This document shows positions 7,144 through 15,491 of a stretch of 64,000 bases of DNA, in pieces. Made by a program: the position numbers and the translations under genes. Numbering within the stretch: the first letter of the stretch is position 1; the number at the start of each line of letters is the position of its first letter. Source of the stretch: an uncultured Acidiferrobacteraceae bacterium. GTDB lineage: Bacteria > Pseudomonadota > Gammaproteobacteria > Acidiferrobacterales > SZUA-150. Location of the stretch: the NCBI GenBank assembly GCA_913009895.1, contig CAJVXY010000002.1:29279-93278 (forward strand), in the 5' to 3' direction. The notes under the pieces are model-generated. The model had not been told where the DNA came from. It worked only from the letters and a program-made list of their open reading frames with translations, and did no database searches.

Positions 7144-8007
7144 ATGTCGGAAGACTTAATCGTTACCCGTAAAAAACGGGCGCTTTCGGGTAACATGGAC
7201 AATAAAAATTATTCCGCAACTGAAGAGCTGGGTTTCGAGGACTTCGAGGCCATGGCAAAGGCGGTGTTGCGCCAGCGAAAAATCTCAGCAACCGTATTGA
7301 ATCATCTTACGCCCCAATTTGCCGAGTATGAAAAGCACAAACAAAATCAATCGCAATTAGCAAACCAAAATCCATTGTCTGAAAGACAAAGTTCAGAACA
7401 AAATACGACTCAAAATACGACTCAAAATACGCAGCAAATTACGCAACCATATATCCATGAACCAGGCACGAATCACTCAGCATCAATTAAACAGTCTGGT
7501 GATGCTGTTGGGATTGACGCAGATGTTTTTGATTCCATACTTATTGGCTTGGCCCAGTTGATTGATGGTCAAAGACGGTTTGCCGATGAATTTGGGTTAA
7601 AACAGGAATTGGTTTTTTCAACTGATCTTGCTGATATCCAAAAACGTGGCAGTAGTGCGGTCTTGCGTGACTGGTTAACAGGAGCAAAGCCGGAAGCATC
7701 ATCACAACTTGATGCACTTTTTGAAGATTTGGCGTTTCACCAGTCGAGCCTGTTGGCATCACTGGATACCATTGCCCGGAGAACCATTAAATATCTTGGA
7801 CCTGAACTCACCGAGAAGGGTGTTAGTGGTTTGTCGAAATTAGGCCCAACCTGGCCCCATTATCGTAAAAGAAATCAAAAGATTGCTGCCGACGAGCAAG
7901 GTCGTTACAAGATCATTATTGCGCCGGGCGTGGCTTATGGTTATGCCAAAGCAAAAGAGAAATTGTTAAGAAAATCATTGAAAAAATCAGTCAAAAACAA
8001 ACGTTAA
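7144..8007 (+). CDS. TagH-like T6SS protein lacking the FHA domain
   Basis: The protein has 287 residues. The C-terminal half (about residue 125 on) follows the pattern of the C-terminal domain of TagH/Fha proteins. It has FDSILIGLAQLIDGQRRF then a DEFGL stretch, followed by ALFEDLAFHQSSLLASLD, then LGPELTEKG and a final YRKRN ... AYGYAKAKEKL. The usual N-terminal phosphothreonine-binding FHA domain is absent. In its place are about 60 unrecognised residues and a Gln/Asn-rich linker encoded by a 12-bp repeat. The gene sits where tagH usually is, 25 bp before tssJ. In systems with threonine phosphorylation, Fha is the PpkA substrate; without an FHA domain this protein more likely has a structural or assembly role. 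The start could also be the ATG at 7195. Confidence 0.65.
   Translation: MSEDLIVTRKKRALSGNMDNKNYSATEELGFEDFEAMAKAVLRQRKISATVLNHLTPQFAEYEKHKQNQSQLANQNPLSERQSSEQNTTQNTTQNTQQITQPYIHEPGTNHSASIKQSGDAVGIDADVFDSILIGLAQLIDGQRRFADEFGLKQELVFSTDLADIQKRGSSAVLRDWLTGAKPEASSQLDALFEDLAFHQSSLLASLDTIARRTIKYLGPELTEKGVSGLSKLGPTWPHYRKRNQKIAADEQGRYKIIIAPGVAYGYAKAKEKLLRKSLKKSVKNKR
7399..7434 (+). repeat. 12-bp tandem repeat inside the tagH-like gene
   Basis: The unit CAAAATACGACT occurs twice exactly (7399-7410, 7411-7422) and a third time with its last bases changed (7423-7434). It encodes the Asn-Thr-Thr-Gln repeats of the linker. The unit length is a multiple of three, so copy-number change would alter linker length without a frameshift. 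Confidence 0.8.
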
Positions 8008-8032
8008 GCAGTACCTGGGAGGAAGTGAGTCG

Positions 8033-8506
8033 ATGCAGTATGGTGTCAGGAATTTTTTGTACATTCTACTTTTACTAACAAGTGGACTATTGTCTGGTTG
8101 CGCCGGACAGGTCAGGCTGGATGTAGAATCAACCAACGATTTAAATAGCGTCAGTGGCACGCCTTTGCCAGTTGTAGTACGAATATATTCGCTGGAGGAT
8201 GACAACGCATTTAATAACGCAGATTTTTATGCCCTGTGGAAGCGGGACGAAGAAGTACTTGCGCGTAGTCTTATTTTGAAAAAAGAAATCGTCATTCAGC
8301 CAGATACCACGGAGCGTATTGAATTCCCTTACGATAGCAAGATGCGTTTTATTGCAGGTGTTGCAATTTTTCGTAATCCAAGCAAATCCCAGTGGCGTTT
8401 TATCGAAGCCATACCCAACAACGTTGTGTCGAATGCCTGGCAGCAGGTATTTTCAGCATCGCTGGGTTTGCGGTTGAGCCAGAACAAGATTGAAGTTATT
8501 GATTAG
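8033..8506 (+). CDS. tssJ: T6SS outer-membrane lipoprotein TssJ
   Basis: The protein has 157 residues. It has a signal peptide ending in lipobox LLSGC with Cys23 as the lipidated residue. It then shows the TssJ beta-sandwich pattern: LPVVVRIYSLEDDNAFNNADFYALW, a matched feature of the family, then the EVLARSLILKKEIVIQP strand pair and a C-terminal strand. TssJ is anchored in the inner leaflet of the outer membrane and holds the periplasmic end of TssM to build the trans-envelope complex. It lies between the tagH-like gene and tssK, the usual place in many T6SS clusters. A normal Shine-Dalgarno (GGGAGGAAG) precedes the ATG. Confidence 0.93.
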   Translation: MQYGVRNFLYILLLLTSGLLSGCAGQVRLDVESTNDLNSVSGTPLPVVVRIYSLEDDNAFNNADFYALWKRDEEVLARSLILKKEIVIQPDTTERIEFPYDSKMRFIAGVAIFRNPSKSQWRFIEAIPNNVVSNAWQQVFSASLGLRLSQNKIEVID

Positions 8507-8603
8507 ATTTTTTCTGGCAAAAGTTTACCCCTTTATAATCAGCATAATCAACAAACAGATCAGGTATACAGGACGAGTAGTAAATCATGAATAGCTTAAA
8601 GCC

Positions 8604-9938
8604 ATGAAAGATATAAAGCAGGTTGTCTGGACCGAAGGTATGTTGCTGGGCCAGCAGCATTTCCAGTTATGGGATCGTTATACCCATGCCCGTCAGAATT
8701 TCCAGAGAGAGACCATTGCGCCATTATCGTGGGGCCTGGTGTCAGTAGATATTGATCACGATGCGTTGCAAAACGGCCAATTCCAGCTAAGTGATTATTC
8801 TGTCATTTTCCCGGACGGCACGATTGCCGCGAACGGCCCGGATGAGGCACCGTTATCCTGCAAGCTCAAGGCAGATGCAAATGGCAAGGCATCTGTTTAT
8901 TTGTCTGTTCCTGCCAATAGCACAGTATCGGGTATCTCAGGTTACCGGGAATCTGCGCAACTACCCGGCAATATCGGGCAGTACCAGGAAGTCACTGACG
9001 AATACGATCATGCGCGCACCAGGGAGGTATTGTTAAGCAGTCCCCACGTACAGTTATTGACCGATGCCGAATCACGTGATGCCTTTGTCTCGATAAAGCT
9101 GGCACAACTCATTGCTGAAGGTGATGAACGATTTCGAATTGACGAAACCTATATACCACCTCTGGCGCGAATCCGGGGCTCAGTAGCACTGCTGACGGTA
9201 ATCGACCGCCTGCTTGAGGTGATGCGCGCTAAAATCAGGGCTTTATCCGAGCGCCGCCGTCAACGTAATGAAAATGTCGCAGAGTTCAGCAATGCCGATG
9301 TGGCCCATTTCTGGTTGCTTAATAACCTTAACAGCACGGTACCGGAGTTGAGTTTTTTGCGTGACCAGTCGGAACACCATCCTGAACGTTTATATATAGT
9401 ACTTAGTCATTTGGCTGGCAGCCTTTGTACGTTTTCACTCAATCACAGTGTTGAGGGTTTACCCCGGTATGTACACACTGAGCTGGGTAATGTATTCAAA
9501 AGCCTGGAATCATTATTACGCGATTTGATTGACACAGTTATCCCGTCAAATTTTTCCACTATTCAACTGCAACGAGAAACAGATTCTCTTTATTCGGCAT
9601 CACAATTTGACTGGCAAGTGCTGGATTCGGCCACTTTCTACCTGGCTGTGAACATTACCAGTGAAGACAAAAAATGGGTTGAGAAATTCGAACGCCTGGC
9701 CAAAATGGGTTCGCGTGATGCGATTGAAATGATTGTCAGTTCGGCGATGCCTGGTGTCAGGATACGTCATGAGCACCGACCACCCAGCCAGTTACCTATT
9801 CGCAGTAAATTTGAGTACTTCCGGGTTGATAGTAATGGCGAATTCTGGGATGCGGTGACCGGTTCCAGTACGGTCGCTTTGTACGTACCGCAAACGTTTG
9901 CCGGGGCCACCGTAGAACTGATGTGCGTACAGGAATAA
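8604..9938 (+). CDS. tssK: T6SS baseplate protein TssK
   Basis: The protein has 444 residues, the family's normal size. The N-terminal signature VVWTEGMLLGQQHFQLWDRY is highly typical of TssK. The middle carries the PPLARIRGS stretch followed by the helical region with SERRRQR. TssK links the cytoplasmic baseplate wedges (TssE, F, G) to the membrane complex through TssL and TssM. The stop is directly followed by the tssL start, so the two genes are translationally close. The ATG at 8604 was chosen; an ATG at 8587 opens only a six-codon frame that stops at once. Confidence 0.96.
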   Translation: MKDIKQVVWTEGMLLGQQHFQLWDRYTHARQNFQRETIAPLSWGLVSVDIDHDALQNGQFQLSDYSVIFPDGTIAANGPDEAPLSCKLKADANGKASVYLSVPANSTVSGISGYRESAQLPGNIGQYQEVTDEYDHARTREVLLSSPHVQLLTDAESRDAFVSIKLAQLIAEGDERFRIDETYIPPLARIRGSVALLTVIDRLLEVMRAKIRALSERRRQRNENVAEFSNADVAHFWLLNNLNSTVPELSFLRDQSEHHPERLYIVLSHLAGSLCTFSLNHSVEGLPRYVHTELGNVFKSLESLLRDLIDTVIPSNFSTIQLQRETDSLYSASQFDWQVLDSATFYLAVNITSEDKKWVEKFERLAKMGSRDAIEMIVSSAMPGVRIRHEHRPPSQLPIRSKFEYFRVDSNGEFWDAVTGSSTVALYVPQTFAGATVELMCVQE

Positions 9939-10778
9939 ATGATGCAGCCTAAAAATGGAACCGTAGGAGATCAGGATAACCCGCTGCTTGAAAGTTGTAG
10001 CAATTTGTTTTCCCTGACTGTGCCGTTGGCGACCGGTGATCGGGGTGCAAATCTTACTGATGATTACCGGGAGAAAATTCTTTCCGCCTTTGCAGAACTC
10101 GAACGTGAAGGTTTTGAAAAACAACTGGCGTCTAATGATGTGAATGAAGCCAAGTATGCATTGGCAGCGTACATTGATGAACGTGTACTTAGCTCATCCT
10201 GGCACGGCAAAACAGACTGGATGGGTCGTCCACTGCAACTGGAATTTTTTGGCGATCATCTTGCCGGTGAGGGTTTTTATGAGCACTTGAAAAAATTGCG
10301 CCAGGCCGGAGAGAGAAACCTTGCCATCCTGGAAGTGTATTACGTTTGCCTGCAAATGGGATTCGAGGGCATGTATCGAATGCGCGGCAGTGAACAGTTA
10401 CTGGCCCTGCAGGTAGATGTCCGATCGCAGATTAATGATTACCGTGGACGACCAACACGGGAGATTTCCCCGCACGGGGTGCCCGATATTGGTTTGCTTG
10501 AGACTGTTGGCCGGGAAGTGCCTTATTGGGTGATAGGTATTGTTACGGTCTCAGTACTTTTTTTTGGCTATATAGGATTTGCCTATACCCTTGATAGTCG
10601 CACAGAAGGCACACGATCATTTTTACAGGCTAAGCATGAAGAATTGATTGCCAGCGCCACGAAAATAAAGCGCCAGGTAAACTGGGAAGCAGCACGGCAG
10701 GCCATTGAGGATCAAAATAAGTCTTCAAAAGAGAATACAACCAGTACACCGATGAGATCACCAGCTGAGAATATATAA
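9939..10778 (+). CDS. tssL: T6SS inner-membrane protein TssL (DotU/IcmH family)
   Basis: The protein has 279 residues. The cytoplasmic domain has the DotU hallmarks AAYIDERVLSSSWHG, PLQLEFFGDHLAGEGFYEHL and ILEVYYVCLQMGFEGMY. A single membrane helix lies at about residues 195-216 (VPYWVIGIVTVSVLFFG), near the C-terminus, giving the tail-anchored topology of TssL. The short periplasmic tail has no OmpA-like peptidoglycan-binding domain, so this is the short form. TssL pairs with TssM in the membrane complex and contacts TssK. The gene begins with two ATG codons in a row immediately after tssK. Confidence 0.96.
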   Translation: MMQPKNGTVGDQDNPLLESCSNLFSLTVPLATGDRGANLTDDYREKILSAFAELEREGFEKQLASNDVNEAKYALAAYIDERVLSSSWHGKTDWMGRPLQLEFFGDHLAGEGFYEHLKKLRQAGERNLAILEVYYVCLQMGFEGMYRMRGSEQLLALQVDVRSQINDYRGRPTREISPHGVPDIGLLETVGREVPYWVIGIVTVSVLFFGYIGFAYTLDSRTEGTRSFLQAKHEELIASATKIKRQVNWEAARQAIEDQNKSSKENTTSTPMRSPAENI

Positions 10779-10819
10779 ATGTTTAAACGGAAAAATTTGC
10801 CAGGATTGGCCTGCTTTAA

Positions 10820-13800
10820 ATGAGTAAACTAATCACAATTCTAAAAACACTTTTGATAAGCCGATTCGGGTCAATGGCCGCTGGTCTGTTGCTGGCATTA
10901 CTCCTGGTCTGGTTTGCCGGCCCCTACGTTGGCTTAAAATCCGTTTCGCTTCGCCTGATCATAATTGCCATTTGTTTATTTTTATTTTTTGTTTACGTGT
11001 TTTTTAAATGGGTCATGGACAAGCGTCGTGGCAAGCGCCTTGAGCAAGACATAGAAGATGCTGCCATGCTCGGTACTAATGTTGGCCACGAAGCGGACAT
11101 AGAAAATCTGCGCAAACAAATGCACGATGCCATTACCTCGCTGCGGGCATCGGAGCTGGGTTCAGCGCGTAGTGGCAGCGCGGCGCTTTATGCCTTGCCC
11201 TGGTATATGATTATTGGACCTTCCGCCGCTGGCAAGAGCACAATTCTTAGAAATTCCGGTTTGAACTTTCCGTACTCAAATCATGATCCCAGGGGTATCC
11301 AGGGGATAGGTGGTACACGTAATTGTGACTGGTGGTTTTCCGACCAGGCAATTTTTCTTGATACCGCCGGCCGCTATACAACAGAAGACGAAGATCGTGA
11401 AGAGTGGATTGCATTTCTGGATATGCTGCGCAAGAACCGCAGTAAACAACCAGTAAATGGTATTCTTGTCGCGGTAAGTATTGCTGATCTCCTGACCTGT
11501 GATAGTGAGGCAGTTGAACAGCATGCCAAAGTAATACGCGATCGAATAGACGAACTAATTGGTCGTCTTGGCTTGTTATTTCCTGTTTATGTCATATTTA
11601 CCAAGTGTGATCTCGTTCGTGGCTTTGGTTCTTTTTTTGAGGACCTGGGCGAAGAAGATCGTGAGCAGGTTTGGGGATCAAGCATGCTGGCGCTTGAACA
11701 GAAAAACAATGTTGAGCCGGGTGAAAGTTTTGCCAAAGCTTTTCAGGCGCTCTATTCGCGCTTGTGTACCCATCGATTGCACAAGTTAGGACTTGAGCGA
11801 AATGTGACGCGCAAGGCCCAGATTGTAGACTTTCCAAACCAGTTTCACAGTGCGTCTGCGCGCCTCGAAGAATTTATTCAGCAGGTTTTTAAGACAAATC
11901 CTTATTCAGAAACACCAATTTTCAGTGGCTTTTACTTCACCAGTGGTGCCCAGGAAGGCGCACCCATTGAGCGTGTGGTCGGCTCTCTCGTAGAAGCATT
12001 TGGCACAGCCGAATCGGTACCGGATGACGAAGCTGCAAGTGAGCAAAAACCGTTTTTTATACACCGCCTGCTAAAAGATGTTGTATTGCCAAATAGTCGA
12101 CAGGCAATTCGCAACAGGAAAATGGCATTTCGTACTCGCTGGTTAAAGCGTGCGACCATCATGACATCTATCGCTGTCATGGTGGTAAGTTTAATGGGTT
12201 TTAGTGCATCGTTCGCCAGCAAAATGTTGCTGATTTCAGACGTTCAAAAAAGTAGCGAACGTTTAACCAAAACACTGGTTAACCCGGATTCTGATCTGCA
12301 GGACATCCTTAAGCGTTTGGTTTCATACTACAACGTAACTTCCGAGCTTTGGTCTGAGGATGAAAAAAAGGTCAGCCTGTATAAGCCAAGCGGATTTGAA
12401 GAGCCGCTGGCAAAAAATTTCCTTGTAGGTATGGAAACCATGTTTCTTATGCCGGTCGCACTTGCGCTGGAAACGAGTATGGAAGTTTATGTACAGGATG
12501 TGAAGTTACGGAACAAAAATTTAAATGGCGCCAAGCCAGTTGTGACTGCAAAGAAGAGTCGTCGAACAGCGCGAGCTTATGAAGCCCTGAAATTATATCT
12601 TTACCTGACAACACCGGAAGTCGTAGACGATGATTCAATGGCAGAAACCTTTGCCCGTGTCTGGATCGGTACCCTGAAAGCGCAGGGCTTGCGGCTCGAC
12701 GAAATCGATACCGATCAACTTAACTCTATGGCTTCATACTACATCAGGCACATGAAAGTACCTGCTGGCAACCCGCTACATGCCCGGGCCTGGAACCTGG
12801 ATAATAAATTGATAACAAAGGTTCGGGCGGCTATCAGGGAAGTGCCAAGTGCAGAAAGATATTATGCTGACATGCGCGATATTGGTTCGCGGAAGTATGA
12901 ATCAATTGATTTAATTAATCTTCTGGGCGGCCACCCCCAGGGGATGCTGGTTGGTAAACACACTATACCTGGTATTTTTACAAAAAAAGCATGGCAGGAG
13001 TTCGTTTGGCCGTATATTAAAAAATCCAAAGAATCATCAAGCAGTACAGACTGGGTAATGGGCGCTCAGGATGAAATTGAAGAAGACGAGGGACAGGCCC
13101 GTGAAATGCTTGTACGCCAGCTTCGGGAATTATATTTTGCTGATTATGCGGAAGAGTGGTTTGCCTTGCTGGGAAATATTTCGGCACGACGTTTTGATTC
13201 TTTGAGAGATGCCTCTTCCCAGTTGCAGCAAGTTGCCAAGGCCGATGGTCCAATTACGGCATTATTTAAATCTATCAAGGAAAATATTGAAATAATTGAT
13301 CCTGACGGCTCATTTATATCTTTGAGCAAAGGTGAGGACAGTAAACCAGGTGTCGGTTTGGAGTTAGTGCCAGAACTCAAGGTCCATTTTAAATATTTAC
13401 AGCGTATGGCAAACAGCGGTTTAAGCGGGAAAGAAGGGTCCTGGTTACCGATTTATCTCAAATCACTTGAAGCAATACAGGAAGATATCGCCAGGTTGGC
13501 CACGTCCAGTGACGTTGCCCGTGATACACGCCAGTTTGCAGCCAAAATTATGGATGGTGATACCGAATCAGAAATGTATCGCAGCTGGCTTACTATTAAT
13601 CACTGGCTTGAAGATCTCGATACTCGCACTGCCCAGGCACTGGCAAGTATCCTGCGCGCGCCCATTAAAAATGTCTGGGGGACAATGACCGTCGTCGCCC
13701 AGCGGGATATCCAGAATATATGGAAAAACCAGGTGCGCCTCACGTTTAATGAATCACTATCAAGTCGATATCCCTTCACCCGTGATGGCAGGGATGCGAG

Positions 13801-14467
13801 CATGGGTGACCTGGTAGAGTTTTTTAAACCTCGTAGTGGCGTTTTCTGGAGTTTTATCAACAAAGATTTGCGCCCCTTCATCGAGAAACAAGGTAATGAA
13901 TGGCAGCCTCGCAAGTGGCTGGGTATTGGCCTTGCATTTGAACCAGATTTCCTGAAAGTCATCAGTCATACAGCGCAGGTGACAAACAGTTTCTTTAGCT
14001 CAGATGACGCTCAGCCTAAATTATCATTTGCTGTGTACCCGTTTCCAAATACCCAGTTAAGCGAATCCACTATTAACGTCGATGGCTCAACCTATCGTTA
14101 TCGAAATGGCCCACAGGAGTGGCGAAAATTTGACTGGCCCGGGTCATCACCAGGCGCACGCATACAGGGAATCAGGGCAGGTTCAGTTACTCGAGGTGAA
14201 ATTTCTGCTGAAGGGACCTGGGCGTGGTTACGATTACTTGATAAAGCAAAAAAACGAGGATCGTCATCTGGCACTTCATTTCTTGCTTCCTGGAGTATTC
14301 GTGATAATGCGGGACAGCGTATTAGTGTACGATTTCGTATTCGCCCGGATCGCCATAACAACCCCTTCAAGAAGAATATTTTACGTGGTTACCATTTGCC
14401 TGGCACAGTTTTTCCGAAGACAGAAATTGCCGACGCACTGGATATCGAAAATAAAAACCCGGGATAG
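10820..14467 (+). CDS. tssM: T6SS membrane-complex protein TssM (IcmF family)
   Basis: The protein has 1215 residues, the usual size. Two N-terminal membrane helices (about residues 15-65) are followed by a cytoplasmic NTPase-like domain with an intact Walker A, GPSAAGKS at 133-140, and a downstream IFLDTAGRY motif. A third helix lies near residues 445-470. The rest is the large periplasmic domain, with the C-terminal beta-rich region that binds TssJ. TssM spans the envelope and forms the core of the secretion channel with TssJ and TssL. Some TssM proteins have lost Walker A; this one keeps it. The gene lies 41 bp after tssL and 7 bp before tagF. Confidence 0.96.
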   Translation: MSKLITILKTLLISRFGSMAAGLLLALLLVWFAGPYVGLKSVSLRLIIIAICLFLFFVYVFFKWVMDKRRGKRLEQDIEDAAMLGTNVGHEADIENLRKQMHDAITSLRASELGSARSGSAALYALPWYMIIGPSAAGKSTILRNSGLNFPYSNHDPRGIQGIGGTRNCDWWFSDQAIFLDTAGRYTTEDEDREEWIAFLDMLRKNRSKQPVNGILVAVSIADLLTCDSEAVEQHAKVIRDRIDELIGRLGLLFPVYVIFTKCDLVRGFGSFFEDLGEEDREQVWGSSMLALEQKNNVEPGESFAKAFQALYSRLCTHRLHKLGLERNVTRKAQIVDFPNQFHSASARLEEFIQQVFKTNPYSETPIFSGFYFTSGAQEGAPIERVVGSLVEAFGTAESVPDDEAASEQKPFFIHRLLKDVVLPNSRQAIRNRKMAFRTRWLKRATIMTSIAVMVVSLMGFSASFASKMLLISDVQKSSERLTKTLVNPDSDLQDILKRLVSYYNVTSELWSEDEKKVSLYKPSGFEEPLAKNFLVGMETMFLMPVALALETSMEVYVQDVKLRNKNLNGAKPVVTAKKSRRTARAYEALKLYLYLTTPEVVDDDSMAETFARVWIGTLKAQGLRLDEIDTDQLNSMASYYIRHMKVPAGNPLHARAWNLDNKLITKVRAAIREVPSAERYYADMRDIGSRKYESIDLINLLGGHPQGMLVGKHTIPGIFTKKAWQEFVWPYIKKSKESSSSTDWVMGAQDEIEEDEGQAREMLVRQLRELYFADYAEEWFALLGNISARRFDSLRDASSQLQQVAKADGPITALFKSIKENIEIIDPDGSFISLSKGEDSKPGVGLELVPELKVHFKYLQRMANSGLSGKEGSWLPIYLKSLEAIQEDIARLATSSDVARDTRQFAAKIMDGDTESEMYRSWLTINHWLEDLDTRTAQALASILRAPIKNVWGTMTVVAQRDIQNIWKNQVRLTFNESLSSRYPFTRDGRDASMGDLVEFFKPRSGVFWSFINKDLRPFIEKQGNEWQPRKWLGIGLAFEPDFLKVISHTAQVTNSFFSSDDAQPKLSFAVYPFPNTQLSESTINVDGSTYRYRNGPQEWRKFDWPGSSPGARIQGIRAGSVTRGEISAEGTWAWLRLLDKAKKRGSSSGTSFLASWSIRDNAGQRISVRFRIRPDRHNNPFKKNILRGYHLPGTVFPKTEIADALDIENKNPG

Positions 14468-14474
14468 GTTAACT

Positions 14475-15491
14475 ATGAGCGTTATGTCACTTTTTTCTAA
14501 AAAAACAAAACAGCCCGTTGAGCCGACAACGGAAATGCTGACTGGTTTTTTTGGTAAGTTACCCGCACGACCGGATTTCGTCAGGCATCAAACCAGTCAT
14601 CCTGCAATTAAAATGTTGGATCAGTGGATTCATGAGGGCATTGCTTACCTGGTTAGACGATTTCCAGGGGATTGGAAAGAACGGGTATCAGGGTTCCCGG
14701 CAATCAATTTTTATGTAGCTGGTGAGAGTAATGGTGCAGTCATTAGTGGTGTGATTCAGCCAAGCCATGACAACACGGGCAGGCACCACCCAATTGTTAA
14801 TTTTTCAATGCTAAAAAATATGAACCCGGTGGCAATTTTACCTTTGGTGCCATTTCATTTTGAAGATTTTTATTCTGCTGCCAGCATACTTGGCAATGGC
14901 GTCAGCGAATCATTATCGCTTGATGCCTTTACCCAAAAAAATATCGGCCTTGCATCAGAATTGCCAGACCTGAAAGTCAGTAATTGCGCGCAACGTAGAT
15001 CCGGGGTTTTTGCCGAAACAACAATGAGTAACTTTTGGGCCGATGTAGTGCCTGATTTTGATCAAACCAGAAGGTTAACATTTATCCGCGATATGATTCA
15101 GACACTTAGATTAGTGGCCAATCGCGGACCCCTGCGTACCGCGTGGGGTATTCGGTTTCCATTGGGCACAAAAAACCAACGTAACATGGGGGTTTCATTC
15201 TGGCTGAGCCTGGTAACCAGTTATGTGGTTGATGATAAGTGGCGCCCGCACGTATTCTGGACCGAAGAAGGTGAAGGCCTGATGGCTGCGTTAACCTTGT
15301 ACTTTCGCGCTCCCGGTGCATCAAGCTTTGCCCAACTGGTTAGTCCTGAGTGCGATGAGGGTGGTGTTGTTGACCTGGTGAGGCGGCCGCTTGAGAATAT
15401 GCCAGAAATAACAGAACAGAACCTGACAGACCTGGCGAATGGCGAGTTTTTAAATCTCGAGCAAGGGTTACAGGCATGGGGACGGTCATGA
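14475..15491 (+). CDS. tagF: T6SS-associated protein TagF
   Basis: The protein has 338 residues. The signature TGFFGKLPARPDFVRH is diagnostic of TagF, followed by LDQWIHEGIAYLVRRFP and GRHHPIVNFSML. The start at 14475 (MSVMSLFSKK) follows the tssM stop by 7 bp; an upstream start in the same frame would lie inside tssM and give a non-homologous extension. In Pseudomonas aeruginosa TagF represses the H1-T6SS after translation, acting apart from or alongside the PpkA/PppA kinase-phosphatase switch. No ppkA or pppA is present here, and this TagF is not fused to a phosphatase. The 3' end overlaps tssA. Confidence 0.92.
   Translation: MSVMSLFSKKTKQPVEPTTEMLTGFFGKLPARPDFVRHQTSHPAIKMLDQWIHEGIAYLVRRFPGDWKERVSGFPAINFYVAGESNGAVISGVIQPSHDNTGRHHPIVNFSMLKNMNPVAILPLVPFHFEDFYSAASILGNGVSESLSLDAFTQKNIGLASELPDLKVSNCAQRRSGVFAETTMSNFWADVVPDFDQTRRLTFIRDMIQTLRLVANRGPLRTAWGIRFPLGTKNQRNMGVSFWLSLVTSYVVDDKWRPHVFWTEEGEGLMAALTLYFRAPGASSFAQLVSPECDEGGVVDLVRRPLENMPEITEQNLTDLANGEFLNLEQGLQAWGRS

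Noticed and set aside
14082..14474. Upstream in-frame extension of tagF inside tssM
   Set aside because: It overlaps the confidently assigned tssM 3' end and gives a sequence with no TagF similarity; the ATG at 14475 begins just before the family signature.
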